Source of the DNA: Anaerolineae bacterium | GTDB lineage: Bacteria > Chloroflexota > Anaerolineae > JAAYZQ01 | NCBI GenBank assembly: GCA_016926595.1 | Contig: JAFGOG010000569.1 | Location: 1-49,162 of the forward strand | DNA: 49,162 nt | Reading direction: 5' to 3' | Shown: positions 7,663 through 16,158 of the stretch, one piece after another | How positions within the stretch are numbered: position 1 is the first letter of the stretch | Layout: each line of letters starts with the position of its first letter | The notes under the pieces: model-generated | The model's database searches: none | Told to the model about the DNA's origin: nothing | The model's input: the letters and a program-made list of their open reading frames with translations, nothing else | Translations under genes and position numbers: made by a program

Positions 7663-8655
7663 ATGGGATGGAACAAGTGGATATTGGTGCAGTTGGTTAT
7701 CGTGTTGGCGTTGGCCGGGTGTACATCGCCGGCTACGCCGACAGTTTCTACACCTACCGCGCCGGTCGTCTCGGCGCCGACGCCGACGGCGGAGCCGCCT
7801 GTCCCGGTCGATCCCGACCAGGTGATGGTCCTGTTCTGGCAGCGCGAGGGCGGCATTGCCGGGTTCTGCGATCAAGTAACCGTGTATGCCGGCGGCCGGG
7901 TGATGATCACGTCGTGCCAGGAGGACGCGCCGCGAGAGAGCCGCCTTTCGGGCGCCGAGCTGGAGCAGGTAACGGCGTGGGTGAAAGCGCTCCGGCCTTT
8001 CGAGCACGTCCAGACCGACGGCGCGGTCGCCGACAGCATGACCGTGCACCTGTCCTTTGCCGGGCAGGGTACGCAAACCGCCACGGAGGTAGACATGCAG
8101 GCGATGCGCGACCTGGCGGCGGCACTGGCGCTGCTGCCGGAACCGCTCGAGGCCTGGCCTGTCTTGGAGTTTCCCACAGGCATATCGGTTGCGTATCCAC
8201 CGGAGTGGATCCACGAGCCTGTCGTGACCGGTGAGACGCAGACCAGCGTGTGGTTCCACCCGCCCGAAGCAGACGGGCCGCCGGTGGCGGTCGAGATCTA
8301 TTATCGCCCGCAGCAGGACTATGACCTGGCCGATCCGTTCACCTGGATGCCCAATCAGGGTGGCTACCAGGTGGAGTGGTCCAGGCCGATCACCACCGTC
8401 CAGGGATGGGCCGGGATCGAGTTCGTGTGGGCCGCCTACCAACACGCCACCAAGAACTGGGAGACCTCGCCGCAATTGATGGTGATCTATTACAGCGCCG
8501 AGCACGAGCTGGACGTCCGCCTGACCACGCCATTCGACCGCCCGGCGCTCGATCTGCTGGTCACAGCCGACCTGACCGATACGGTCACCGCCGGGTTCGA
8601 TCTCTTTCACCGCATGGCCCGGAGCGTGACCCTCCACCCGGACGCCGGCGAGTAG
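7663..8655 (+). CDS. Lipoprotein with PsbP-like C-terminal domain
   Basis: 330 residues from ATG 7663 (GGAAGG upstream). A longer frame starts at 7576 but would bury the signal peptide. Residues 1-20 form a lipoprotein signal with lipobox Leu-Ala-Gly-Cys, followed by a Thr/Pro/Ala linker. Residues ~45-160 form a domain beginning 'DQVMVLFWQREGGIAGFCDQ'. From ~'FPTGISVAYPPEWIHEP' there is a PsbP-like domain like those at 1-576 and 12909-14411. It should be anchored on the outer face of the membrane. It is the first gene of an exported-protein array. Confidence 0.75.
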   Translation: MGWNKWILVQLVIVLALAGCTSPATPTVSTPTAPVVSAPTPTAEPPVPVDPDQVMVLFWQREGGIAGFCDQVTVYAGGRVMITSCQEDAPRESRLSGAELEQVTAWVKALRPFEHVQTDGAVADSMTVHLSFAGQGTQTATEVDMQAMRDLAAALALLPEPLEAWPVLEFPTGISVAYPPEWIHEPVVTGETQTSVWFHPPEADGPPVAVEIYYRPQQDYDLADPFTWMPNQGGYQVEWSRPITTVQGWAGIEFVWAAYQHATKNWETSPQLMVIYYSAEHELDVRLTTPFDRPALDLLVTADLTDTVTAGFDLFHRMARSVTLHPDAGE

Positions 8656-8813
8656 ACCACGACACGCGCGAAGACAGCCCGATCGCTCTCGGCCATGCGA
8701 CGGGGCAGGCCGTCCAGCTCGGTGGGACTGGTAGGCGACCTCGGCGAGCAACGGCGCGGGATTCCGCCCCCCAAACGACGCCCAAACAACGTGTAATCAG
8801 GGGTAAATTGGGG

Positions 8814-8819
8814 TATAAT
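8814..8819 (+). promoter_or_regulatory. Possible -10 element for the 8904 gene
   Basis: TATAAT sits in an AT-rich stretch between the lipoprotein gene and foldback copy B. The hexamer 17 bases upstream (gtgtaa) is a poor -35, so this is only a weak candidate. The rest of 8656-8903 holds nothing apart from the foldback repeat. Confidence 0.3.
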
Positions 8820-8840
8820 ATATAGGAACCGGTGTTTCAA

Positions 8841-8873
8841 GAAACCGGGTTTTTGAAGAAAAAACCCGGTTTC
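8841..8873. repeat. Dispersed foldback repeat, copy B
   Basis: A perfect 14-base pair of arms, gaaaccgggttttt (8841-8854) and aaaaacccggtttc (8860-8873), with a 5-base loop. Same family as 2850-2896 and 39702-39734. It lies about 30 bases before the start of the 8904 gene. Confidence 0.85.
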
Positions 8874-8903
8874 TGAGCGAGTTTCTGGCCGAGCGTGTTG
8901 GCG

Positions 8904-9533
8904 ATGAGCAAAATCAAGATGGGCATCATATTGGTCGCGCTGGCGCCGATGCTGGCGGCCCTGGCAGCGGCCCAGGCCATGCCGGCGGCAACGCTGCTGC
9001 CGGGCACCGCCGACCTGCCGGCCGACTGGCAGGTCACGGCCTCAACCCTGGCCGATGTCACCGGCGACGGCGCGGCCGAGTGGGTGCTGGTCGTCTGGCG
9101 ACCGTGGCGCGACTGGCCGATCCAGCAGTGGAGCGAGGTGCCCAGCCCCATTGCCGGCTTTCACGACACGGCGGGCCGCAGTTGCCACGTCATCCTGCTC
9201 GATCCACAGGATGGGGACGAGATTTGGGCCGGCTCGGCCCTGCCCGTGCCCTTTTTGAGCATGGCCGTCGACGACGTGGACGGGGACGGCGCCAACGAGC
9301 TGTTGACGGTCGAGGGCAGTTATGGCGACGGCCGCGGCGGTACACCCCACCGCGGCGGTACACCCCACCGCGGCGTTCAAGGTACACACGTCGACGTGTG
9401 GCGTTGGAACGGCTTTGGATTCACCATGGCATGGCGCTCGCCCGCCGGCAGCTTCGACCCGGACTGCCTGAGCGAGGCCGACCGGTGTGGCTTGCAAGTA
9501 ATGATGAAGGATTCTCCAGGAGGTAACAAATGA
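8904..9533 (+). CDS. Secreted protein with FG-GAP/VCBS-like calcium loops
   Basis: 209 residues from ATG 8904; a GTG at 8895 is an alternative. A signal peptide with Ala-rich h-region ends near 'ALAAAQAMPA'. Two Asp-rich loops, 'DVTGDGAAEWVL' and 'DVDGDGANELLTV', match the calcium-binding repeats of FG-GAP/VCBS beta-propeller proteins. Two loops are too few for a whole propeller. Between them and the C-terminus lies a perfect tandem insertion 'GGTPHR' twice, encoded by an 18-base DNA repeat (9333-9375). The stop overlaps the next start (ATGA), so the DUF3160 gene is coupled to it. Confidence 0.65.
   Translation: MSKIKMGIILVALAPMLAALAAAQAMPAATLLPGTADLPADWQVTASTLADVTGDGAAEWVLVVWRPWRDWPIQQWSEVPSPIAGFHDTAGRSCHVILLDPQDGDEIWAGSALPVPFLSMAVDDVDGDGANELLTVEGSYGDGRGGTPHRGGTPHRGVQGTHVDVWRWNGFGFTMAWRSPAGSFDPDCLSEADRCGLQVMMKDSPGGNK
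9333..9375 (+). repeat. 18-bp tandem repeat, 2.4 copies, in frame
   Basis: The unit cgcggcggtacaccccac is repeated exactly at 9333-9350 and 9351-9368, then partly. It adds six codons per copy and keeps the frame of the host gene. Confidence 0.9.
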
Positions 9534-11845
9534 AAAACAAGGTTCTTGTATGGATGATGATTGTGTCTGTCGTTTTGGCGGCATGCCGACCTGTGGTCCA
9601 GACACCTGTGGCCACGCACACCGCGGCCGCCCCATCGACGCCGACACCGGCGCCGCCAACCCCAACTCAAGCACCGGTGACGGTGCCAACCGCAACCAGT
9701 GAGCCCACTGCGGTCGTCGCGCCTACGGCAACGATCCCACCTTCACCCACCGTCCAGCCGACGGCGCCTGTGGTCCCGGAAACCGGCATCCGCGCGGCGG
9801 CCTTTGCTAACTATAGCCAGAAGGCCGTCTCCCTGCCCGCAGCCTATAAGGGGTATACGCTGCCCGTCGACCTGGCCGCAGTCCGTGGGGTGGAACCGTT
9901 CGCCCTCGACGCCGCCCGGCGCAGCGTGCTGGCCCAGAACGGCTTTGTGGTCACCCCGGCCGAGTGGGCCGAGTTCTACCAGCTATACGATCAGGTTCGT
10001 TACAACGATCTGCCGGTCTTTGTGACCACCGACTCGGTCCTGCACATCTATCACCTGATCTTTGACAAGATGCTGCGCGACCTGGAACGAGAGCATTTCG
10101 AGCCGGACATCCGCGCCCTGACCGCGGCATGCCTGCAATCGGCGCAAGCGATCTATGCCGGGCAGCGCGGCACCTCGCTGGAAGGGATCGCGCGCAGCGT
10201 GGTCGCCTATTTTGCCGTGGCCGACGCGCTGATCAACCCCGAGGCAGTGGCTCCGCCGGAGGTGGCCGACCTGGTGGCCGCCGAGCTGGCGCAGATCGAG
10301 GCGCACGGCGGGTTGGCGCCCAGCCCGATCTTTGGTCAGAGCTGCCCGGCGGGCTGCGACCCGTGCGCTGCCGTTCCCCCGCCAGAGTGCCTGGACCAGC
10401 CCTGCATGTGCGAGGACTATTCGCAGTACGTGCCGCGCGGGCACTATACGCGCAGCGAGCAGCTCCAGCGTTATTTCCGCACCATGATGTGGTACGGCCG
10501 GATCAACATGCGCCTGCAAAAGCCCGATGAAACGCGCATGGCGCTGCTGATCACCCACATCCTGCACCACACGGCGGTCAACGGCACACCGGCCGCCGAG
10601 GTGTGGGCCCGGGTCTATGACCCCACGGTGTTTATCGTGGGCAAGGCCGATGACCTGGGATTCCACGAGTACGGCGCGCTGTGGGACTTGATGTTTGGCG
10701 CCGGCGCGCCCGTCTCCGATATCGCCGACGAGGGCAAACTCGCCGCTTTTACCGAGGCGGCCCGGCAGCTGCCACCGCCGCAGATCAACTCGATGTTTGT
10801 CACCATCTGGGAAGACGAGGAACAGGTGACTCAGGGCTTTCGCTTTATGGGCCAGCGGTTTGTGCTCGACGCCTACATCTTTGAACAGCTCATCTGGCGC
10901 GAGGTGGGCACGCTGGATAACCCGCGCTGGCTGCCCAAAGGGCTGGACGTCATGGCCGCGCTGGGCTCCGAGGAGGCCTATGCCATCCTCGATGAGATGG
11001 GCGAGACAGCCTACGCCAACTATCCCGAGCAGATGAGCAAGGTGCGCGGCGAGATCGCGGCGCTGCAACTCGATTCCTGGACGCAGAACCTGTACTGGGC
11101 CTGGCTTTATGCCTTCCAGCCACTGCTGGAGCCCAAAGGCGCGTCCTATCCGGCCTTTATGCAGACCCAGGCCTGGGCGCGCAAGGATCTGAACACGGCG
11201 CTGGGTTCGTGGACCGAGCTCAAACACGACACCATCCTCTACGCCAAGCAAGCGATGGCCGAGATGGGCGGCGGGGGGCCAGTGGATCTGCCTCAAGGGT
11301 GGGTCGAGCCCAACCCCGAGCTCTACGCGCGGCTGCTGGCCCTGGCCAGGATGACACGCCTGGGCCTGGAGAGCCGCGACCTGCTCACCGACAACACGCG
11401 CGCCAATCTGATGCGCCTGACCGATCTGCTCGAATTCCTGCTCGGCGCGGCGCAGCGCGAGCTGGACGGCGAGCCGCTGAGCGACGACGACTATGTGCGC
11501 CTGTACTATTATGGCGGCGAACTGGAGGCTATGACCCTGGCCTCGGCCGACATGGATGGCGAAGGGCGGCCGTTCTTTGAGGACCAAGAGCCGGCCGCGC
11601 TGGTCGCCGACGTGGCCACCGACCCCAACGGCCAGGTGCTGGAGGAGGCCATCGGCCCCGTTTACGAGATCGTGGTCGTCGTGCCGGACAGCAAGGGCAA
11701 CCTGCAACTGGCCAAGGGCGGGGTTTTCTCTTATTACGAGTTCGCGTGGCCGATGAGCGACCGCCTGACCGACGAGGCGTGGCGGGCCATGCTTGCCGCG
11801 GGCCAGGCGCCGGACCTGCCGGAATGGACAAACAGCTTCAGGTAG
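9530..11845 (+). CDS. DUF3160 lipoprotein
   Basis: 771 residues, start at ATG 9530 overlapping the previous stop, with AGGAGG ahead. A signal peptide ends in lipobox Leu-Ala-Ala-Cys (Cys ~19), then comes a ~65-residue Thr/Pro/Ala linker. From ~'AFANYSQKAVSLPAAYKGY' to the end it matches the large DUF3160 domain, with the characteristic 'LPVFVTTDSVLHIYHLIFDKMLRDLE' and 'FRFMGQRFVLDAYIF'. A Cys-rich insert (CPAGCDPCAA...CLDQPCMC) occurs around residues 268-295. The role of DUF3160 is not established. The protein should sit on the cell surface. A short hairpin follows the stop codon. Confidence 0.88.
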   Translation: MKNKVLVWMMIVSVVLAACRPVVQTPVATHTAAAPSTPTPAPPTPTQAPVTVPTATSEPTAVVAPTATIPPSPTVQPTAPVVPETGIRAAAFANYSQKAVSLPAAYKGYTLPVDLAAVRGVEPFALDAARRSVLAQNGFVVTPAEWAEFYQLYDQVRYNDLPVFVTTDSVLHIYHLIFDKMLRDLEREHFEPDIRALTAACLQSAQAIYAGQRGTSLEGIARSVVAYFAVADALINPEAVAPPEVADLVAAELAQIEAHGGLAPSPIFGQSCPAGCDPCAAVPPPECLDQPCMCEDYSQYVPRGHYTRSEQLQRYFRTMMWYGRINMRLQKPDETRMALLITHILHHTAVNGTPAAEVWARVYDPTVFIVGKADDLGFHEYGALWDLMFGAGAPVSDIADEGKLAAFTEAARQLPPPQINSMFVTIWEDEEQVTQGFRFMGQRFVLDAYIFEQLIWREVGTLDNPRWLPKGLDVMAALGSEEAYAILDEMGETAYANYPEQMSKVRGEIAALQLDSWTQNLYWAWLYAFQPLLEPKGASYPAFMQTQAWARKDLNTALGSWTELKHDTILYAKQAMAEMGGGGPVDLPQGWVEPNPELYARLLALARMTRLGLESRDLLTDNTRANLMRLTDLLEFLLGAAQRELDGEPLSDDDYVRLYYYGGELEAMTLASADMDGEGRPFFEDQEPAALVADVATDPNGQVLEEAIGPVYEIVVVVPDSKGNLQLAKGGVFSYYEFAWPMSDRLTDEAWRAMLAAGQAPDLPEWTNSFR

Positions 11846-11864
11846 GGCGGGTATCCTACCCGCC
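11846..11864. terminator. Hairpin right after the DUF3160 stop
   Basis: Arms ggcgggta (11846-11853) and taccCgcc (11857-11864) form a perfect 8-bp stem with a 3-base loop, starting at the base after TAG. There is no T-tract, so it could be a 3'-end-stabilising stem or part of a dispersed repeat rather than a true terminator. Confidence 0.45.
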
Positions 11865-11874
11865 GTCCGGCTGA

Positions 11875-11895
11875 AGACCGCTAAAGCGGTTACTA
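11875..11895. repeat. Dispersed 21-mer with palindromic core, copy 1
   Basis: agaccgctaaagcggttact followed by a. The core accgct-aa-agcggt is a perfect palindrome. A second copy with one mismatch is at 31859-31879. Both lie shortly upstream of a start codon. Confidence 0.65.
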
Positions 11896-11922
11896 TGAAC
11901 AAATAATGAACGATTTCTAAAA

Positions 11923-12921
11923 ATGAATAGGAATAGGTTCGTCATATTCCTTTTGATTATGGGCTGCTGCTGCCGCGCACTCCCGGCGTCGCCGGACGAG
12001 GGGTTTGTTCCGCCCGAGGGAAACGCCCTCTCCGGCGGCGTTGAGGCGGCGACAGAAGGCCCGCTGACGCTGATCCTGGCGGGGGATATTATGCTGGGAC
12101 GGGGCGTCGCCCAGGCGCTAGACGGGGAGTGGAAAGCGGCGTTTGCCGGCGTCCTGCCCTGGCCGGAGCCCGGGCCGGGATCGGAGCCGATCCTGGTCAT
12201 CGCCAACCTGGAGTCGCCGCTGACCGCCCGGCCGCAGCTCAAAGAAGGGTACGATCTGCGCGCGCCGCCCGAGGCCGTGACCGCCCTGCGCGCCGCCGGG
12301 ATCGATGCCCTCTCGCTGGCCAACAACCACGCCCTGGACGCGGGCCAGCCCGGGCTGAGTGAGACGGCAAGTGTCCTGCAAGCGGCGGGGATCGCCCCCT
12401 GGCTGGACGAGACCCCCACGGCGATGGCGCCATCGCTCTACGGGTTGGCCCTGGACGACAGCGCCATCCCCCTGGACATCGCCGCGGCGGCTGAGGCCGT
12501 CGCCGCTGCCGCCGCCCACGCTGACGTGGTCGTCGTCTCGATCCATTGGGGCAGCGAGTACCAGGCCGCACCCAGCCCGCGCCAGCAGGCCATCGCCGCC
12601 GCACTGGCTGACGCCGGGGCCACGGTCATCGCCGGGCACGGGCCGCACGTCCTGCAGCGGGTCGAGTGGCTGGGCCGGACGCTGGTCGCCTACAGCCTGG
12701 GCAATTTCCTGTTCGACCAGCTCTACCCGGCCGACTGCCGCTGGGGCGCGCTGCTGCAGGTGACGGTGCAAGGGGCCGACATCGTTGCTGTGGAAGCCAT
12801 CCCGACGGTCATAGAGGAGGGCCGCGTACGCCGCGCCGACGCCGAGACAGCAGAGAGGATCATGGACCGTCTAGAGCTAAGAGCTCTATCTGCGCGAGGT
12901 CGAACAGGATGGAAGTTTTGA
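11923..12921 (+). CDS. CapA-family (poly-gamma-glutamate/capsule-type) exported metallophosphatase-like protein
   Basis: 332 residues with the CapA-fold motifs in order: 'LAGDIMLGRG', 'VIANLESPLT', 'SLANNHALDAG', 'VVSIHWGSEYQ', 'VIAGHGPHVLQ' and 'YSLGNFLFDQ'. The fold is related to calcineurin-like phosphoesterases, with His and Asp as metal ligands. The N-terminus has a hydrophobic stretch ending in Cys-Cys-Cys, so it may be a lipoprotein. No capBC or other polyglutamate genes are nearby, so a polymer-synthesis role is not supported by context. ATG 11923 has a weak ribosome binding site. The 3' end overlaps the next gene by 13 bases. Confidence 0.85.
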   Translation: MNRNRFVIFLLIMGCCCRALPASPDEGFVPPEGNALSGGVEAATEGPLTLILAGDIMLGRGVAQALDGEWKAAFAGVLPWPEPGPGSEPILVIANLESPLTARPQLKEGYDLRAPPEAVTALRAAGIDALSLANNHALDAGQPGLSETASVLQAAGIAPWLDETPTAMAPSLYGLALDDSAIPLDIAAAAEAVAAAAAHADVVVVSIHWGSEYQAAPSPRQQAIAAALADAGATVIAGHGPHVLQRVEWLGRTLVAYSLGNFLFDQLYPADCRWGALLQVTVQGADIVAVEAIPTVIEEGRVRRADAETAERIMDRLELRALSARGRTGWKF

Positions 12922-14411
12922 ATGGCCAAGGTGGTCGAACCCGAACAAGTTCGGGGATCCGACTCCTCACGGCGAGGGACATCCGAACAAGGTCGAGGCT
13001 GATTATCCTGGCGTTGTACCTGGCCGCGATCGGCGGGCTCGTCTGTGCCTGCGGCCCGGCGAGAGATGCCACGCCCAACACCCTGCCTGTGGTTCGCTAT
13101 CAGGATACGGCCCTGGGATTCGCCGTTGATTACCCAGCCGATTGGCAGGTCAGCGGGTCAACCGCGCAAAGCGACCCCACGATGCGCTTGTGGCACGTGG
13201 TCGAGTTCCTGAGCGAGCTGAACGCCCATGGCGAGCAGGCCTTCCCTACGTACAGCGTCAAGGTCGCCGTCGGAGAGCCTGCCGGGGCCACGCTTACCGA
13301 GACGGTGGCAGCCAGCCTGGCGCCCGTTGCGCCGTCGCTTCGCGACCAGATCGAGACGCGCTGCTGCCTGGAGGTAGGTGGCGAGCAGGCCATGCAAGTG
13401 GTGAATCACCTGACGCGCTGGACCAGCCGCCAGGTGGTGGTTCTACACAGCGGTCACGAATACAACCTGACCTTTCACCCCCTGGTCGGTCTCGACTTGG
13501 AGTCGGCTGCGGATAACACGGCCAGGGCCGCGTTCGAGCGATTTCTGGACACGTTTACTTTTATCCCCATCACCACAACGCCTCCTGTCACGCCTGCGGT
13601 CACACTGACCCCTACGCCACCCACCTTTCGCTCCGAGCAATATCACCTCACTGTGGATCTGCCCCCGGGATGGGCTGCCGCCGAAGGGCCGCAGCTCCTG
13701 GCCAAGCTGTTCGAGGGGCTGGTGGCGTTCAACAGTTGGGGCCAGCCCGGCTTTTGGGCCTCCCAGGTGGCAACCCAGACCGCCGACGGCACGAGTTACC
13801 GTTACGACCGTGAGAGCGTGCTGGCCCAGATCCACGATGGCGGCGCGTATGTGGTGCTGATCCAGGTCGAAGGGCCGGGCGGCATTGACGCCGCATACGG
13901 CCCCGAATACGAGCGCCAGGATCTGGGGGGGCTGTCTCCAGATACCGGGGCCGAGTTCTGTAAGTGGGGACGCCGCCTGCGCCTGGAGGCTTATCGCGGC
14001 CCCCATGCCACGGCGGAGACATCAGCCGCGCTCGACGCCGTGTTGGCGAGCTTCCGTTTCGACCGGGTGCCGGCGGGCGACCCCGGCTGGGCGATCGTCG
14101 AGACCCGCAAGCTGCTGCCGGCGGAGGTCGATCCGTCAGCGTTCCCGCTGCGCGATGGGCGAAGCGTATGGGAAGAGGACACTGTCCGCAGCGTCAGAAC
14201 CGAGGTCGTGGACGAGGCGGACAGATCCCATCCGACCGTCCTGGTCACCTTTACCTACCGCTGGGACACGCCGGCTACAGGGGAGCTTCCGGACGACTGC
14301 CCGGCGGAGCGCTGTCACTGGTGGCGCTTTGCAGCCCGGCCCGACGGCGAGGTTCTGCTGGTCGAACAAGGTGGCGCCAACCTACCCGCACCATTGCGTG
14401 ATGGAGAGTAA
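12909..14411 (+). CDS. Lipoprotein with two PsbP-like domains
   Basis: 500 residues. The chosen ATG 12909 gives a long basic n-region, then a hydrophobic segment and lipobox Val-Cys-Ala-Cys near residue 48. The upstream part of the open frame (from 12666) runs inside the capA-like gene and is shadow. Residues ~60-220 contain 'YQDTALGFAVDYPADWQVSG', a PsbP-like start. After a Thr/Pro linker a second copy begins ('YHLTVDLPPGWAAAEG'). The C-terminal ~120 residues form an additional domain with 'CPAERCHWWRFA'. Exported and surface-anchored; the role is unknown. It is followed after 2 bases by another lipoprotein gene. Confidence 0.7.
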   Translation: MEVLNGQGGRTRTSSGIRLLTARDIRTRSRLIILALYLAAIGGLVCACGPARDATPNTLPVVRYQDTALGFAVDYPADWQVSGSTAQSDPTMRLWHVVEFLSELNAHGEQAFPTYSVKVAVGEPAGATLTETVAASLAPVAPSLRDQIETRCCLEVGGEQAMQVVNHLTRWTSRQVVVLHSGHEYNLTFHPLVGLDLESAADNTARAAFERFLDTFTFIPITTTPPVTPAVTLTPTPPTFRSEQYHLTVDLPPGWAAAEGPQLLAKLFEGLVAFNSWGQPGFWASQVATQTADGTSYRYDRESVLAQIHDGGAYVVLIQVEGPGGIDAAYGPEYERQDLGGLSPDTGAEFCKWGRRLRLEAYRGPHATAETSAALDAVLASFRFDRVPAGDPGWAIVETRKLLPAEVDPSAFPLRDGRSVWEEDTVRSVRTEVVDEADRSHPTVLVTFTYRWDTPATGELPDDCPAERCHWWRFAARPDGEVLLVEQGGANLPAPLRDGE

Positions 14412-14413
14412 CG

Positions 14414-15229
14414 ATGCGCAACAAGGCTGTGATGGCACCTGTGTTCATTCTGACCTGCCTGGCATGGTGCCTGCCTGGCTGTGTGGCTGCTGAGCCGCCG
14501 CGAGCCGAGCCATCTTTGCCCGAGGCGGTGGCGCCGATCACCATCATGCCCGTTGTGCCAACACCGCTTCCGGCCATCGCGCCAGACGAACACCTGCTTG
14601 ACGCGGGCCTGCGCTGGCGGGAATGCCGTGCAAGTGACTTGGACTGGCGCCAGGGCGAAGCGTGCCTGGGCTACTCCCTCTCCGCGCTGGGCAGCGGCGG
14701 GACGGCTGGCACACGCACGGAGGACGGAGAGCTGCTGCTCACCGTGAACGGCGACATTTACGAGACACACACGCGCGAAAGCGACCTCTTGCCGCGCGCC
14801 TCGCTGCGCAAGAACGGCCGGGTCGTGCGCACGATCTGTGACGGCACCTTTTTCCACTCACCCAACATCTCGCTCCAGTTCATCGACGGCAAGGCGGCCT
14901 GGGAGTTTTACGGCGAACGCGTACAGACAATCATCTATGATGGCCAAGATCTGCGGTCTCAATACGGGCTGGATGCAGCCTACCGTCCCTATGAGCTCGA
15001 TGGCAAGCTGATCTTGATCGGGAAAAGAGACAACACCTATTTCATCTTGTACGGTGGCGAGCAGGTCGGCCCGCCCTTTGACGAGATCACGATCGGCTAT
15101 TGCTGCGAGATCGTGCTCTATACACCCCGTTTTGGCGAGGAGCGGTATATGTTTTGGGGACAGCGAGAAGGCAAGGCGTATGTTGTCGAGATCACACCTG
15201 CCGGTCAGGCTGATCAAGCCGGTCCATAG
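14414..15229 (+). CDS. Lipoprotein of unknown function
   Basis: 271 residues from ATG 14414, only 2 bases after the previous stop, so operon-linked. The signal peptide ends with lipobox Leu-Pro-Gly-Cys. The mature part has Cys pairs ('WRECRASDLDWRQGEACLGY', 'CDGTFFHSPN', 'IGYCCEIV') and alternating short strands with Gly/Asp turns, such as 'YEFY', 'GKLILIGKRDNTYFILYGGEQVG'. That would suit a small beta-propeller or sandwich. I do not recognise a named domain. Confidence 0.65.
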   Translation: MRNKAVMAPVFILTCLAWCLPGCVAAEPPRAEPSLPEAVAPITIMPVVPTPLPAIAPDEHLLDAGLRWRECRASDLDWRQGEACLGYSLSALGSGGTAGTRTEDGELLLTVNGDIYETHTRESDLLPRASLRKNGRVVRTICDGTFFHSPNISLQFIDGKAAWEFYGERVQTIIYDGQDLRSQYGLDAAYRPYELDGKLILIGKRDNTYFILYGGEQVGPPFDEITIGYCCEIVLYTPRFGEERYMFWGQREGKAYVVEITPAGQADQAGP

Positions 15230-15261
15230 GGTGATGGACTAGATCCCTGGGAGGGAGATGT

Positions 15262-16135
15262 ATGAAACGATCTCAGCCAAGGGTTATTTTGTACCTCGTG
15301 CTCGGGCTACTCATTGTCGCGTGCATCAAACTCACCAATCCAATCATGTCTACGCCGCCGGCAGCAACGACACAGCAGGTTTCCACGGCAACGCCTGCAC
15401 CGGCGTGGACAGCTACCGCCAGCCCCACGCCAGCACCGGCGGCGACGATGGCACCCAGGCCAACATCGACCCCGGTTCCAACGCCGACGTCCACGGCTGC
15501 CCCATCGCCCATGCTTACACAAACGCCGGTGCCAACAGCTCACTCTTTGTCCATCCGGTTGATCAGCGTCAACCAGGACGGCAAGCCGCTGGGGGGTGAA
15601 AAGGATGAGGTCCATCTCTCTGGCGACGGGCGCTACGCCGTCTACCTGGTGGCGATGAAATATGTCTATCTGTATGATCGGGAAACGGAGGTGACAACGC
15701 TGATCACCACTGCTCCAGACGGCAAGCGGGGTGATGACCAGAGCTTTGCACCCTCCATCTCCTCAGCCGAGGTTGGGACGGGCGTCCGTCCGATGGCCGC
15801 AGTTCAGATGGCGCGCTCTCACCCGGCGGGCGCTACGTGGCCTTTCTCTCCGGCGGAGGAAACATGGTGCCGGGCATCCACTCCAGCCTGGAGCGCCACG
15901 TCTTGGTCGCTGCACTGCCGACAGAACCAAACGCCCTCCCCGGAAACGTCATCCTTTACGCGCAAGATGGGAATATCCGGTCGCTGCCGCATCAAGCCGT
16001 CCTCGATCGGCCCGAGTTGGCAGGTGTGTACGGCACAGAATGATCTATGCTTTGCAGCCCCAGGCCGGCAGAGCGCCAGACCTGCTGGTCGAAGACAAGG
16101 GCATGTATCTGTTGGCCGTCATTTCTGACTCTTAG
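15262..16135 (+). pseudogene. Frameshifted PD40/TolB-like lipoprotein
   Basis: The gene starts at ATG 15262 after GGGAGGGAG with a lipoprotein signal (Leu-Ile-Val-Ala-Cys) and a Thr/Pro linker to residue ~90. It then reads 'SVNQDGKPLGGEKDEVHLSGDGRYAVYLV', 'YLYDRETEVTTLI' and 'DDQSFAPSIS', the repeated sequence of PD40/TolB propeller proteins. From about 15760 the coherent protein continues in another frame ('ALSPGGRYVAFLSGGGNMVPG...HVLVAALPTEPNALPG', ending at TGA ~16043). It then moves to the third frame ('MIYALQPQAGRAPDLLVEDKG') up to TAG 16135. At least two indels separate the parts. The uninterrupted 288-residue ORF in frame 1 is therefore not the native protein. Sequencing error is the main alternative. 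Confidence 0.75.
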
Positions 16136-16158
16136 AACACAAATCAAGGTAGAAGACA

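Noticed and set aside
7597..8751. 384-residue minus-strand ORF opposite the lipoprotein gene
   Set aside because: Low-complexity Arg/Gly-rich composition and no start signal, typical of a high-GC shadow frame.
9983..11902. 639-residue minus-strand ORF opposite the DUF3160 gene
   Set aside because: No domain features or ribosome site. The plus-strand protein has signal peptide, lipobox and family motifs.
11923..12921. Capsule (poly-gamma-glutamate) biosynthesis operon
   Set aside because: Only the CapA-like gene is present. CapB/CapC-type ligase genes are absent, so only the protein family is called.
12930..12985. tRNA-like T-loop sequence (gttcggggatccgac)
   Set aside because: No acceptor, D or anticodon stems can be formed around it, and it lies in the signal region of a lipoprotein gene.
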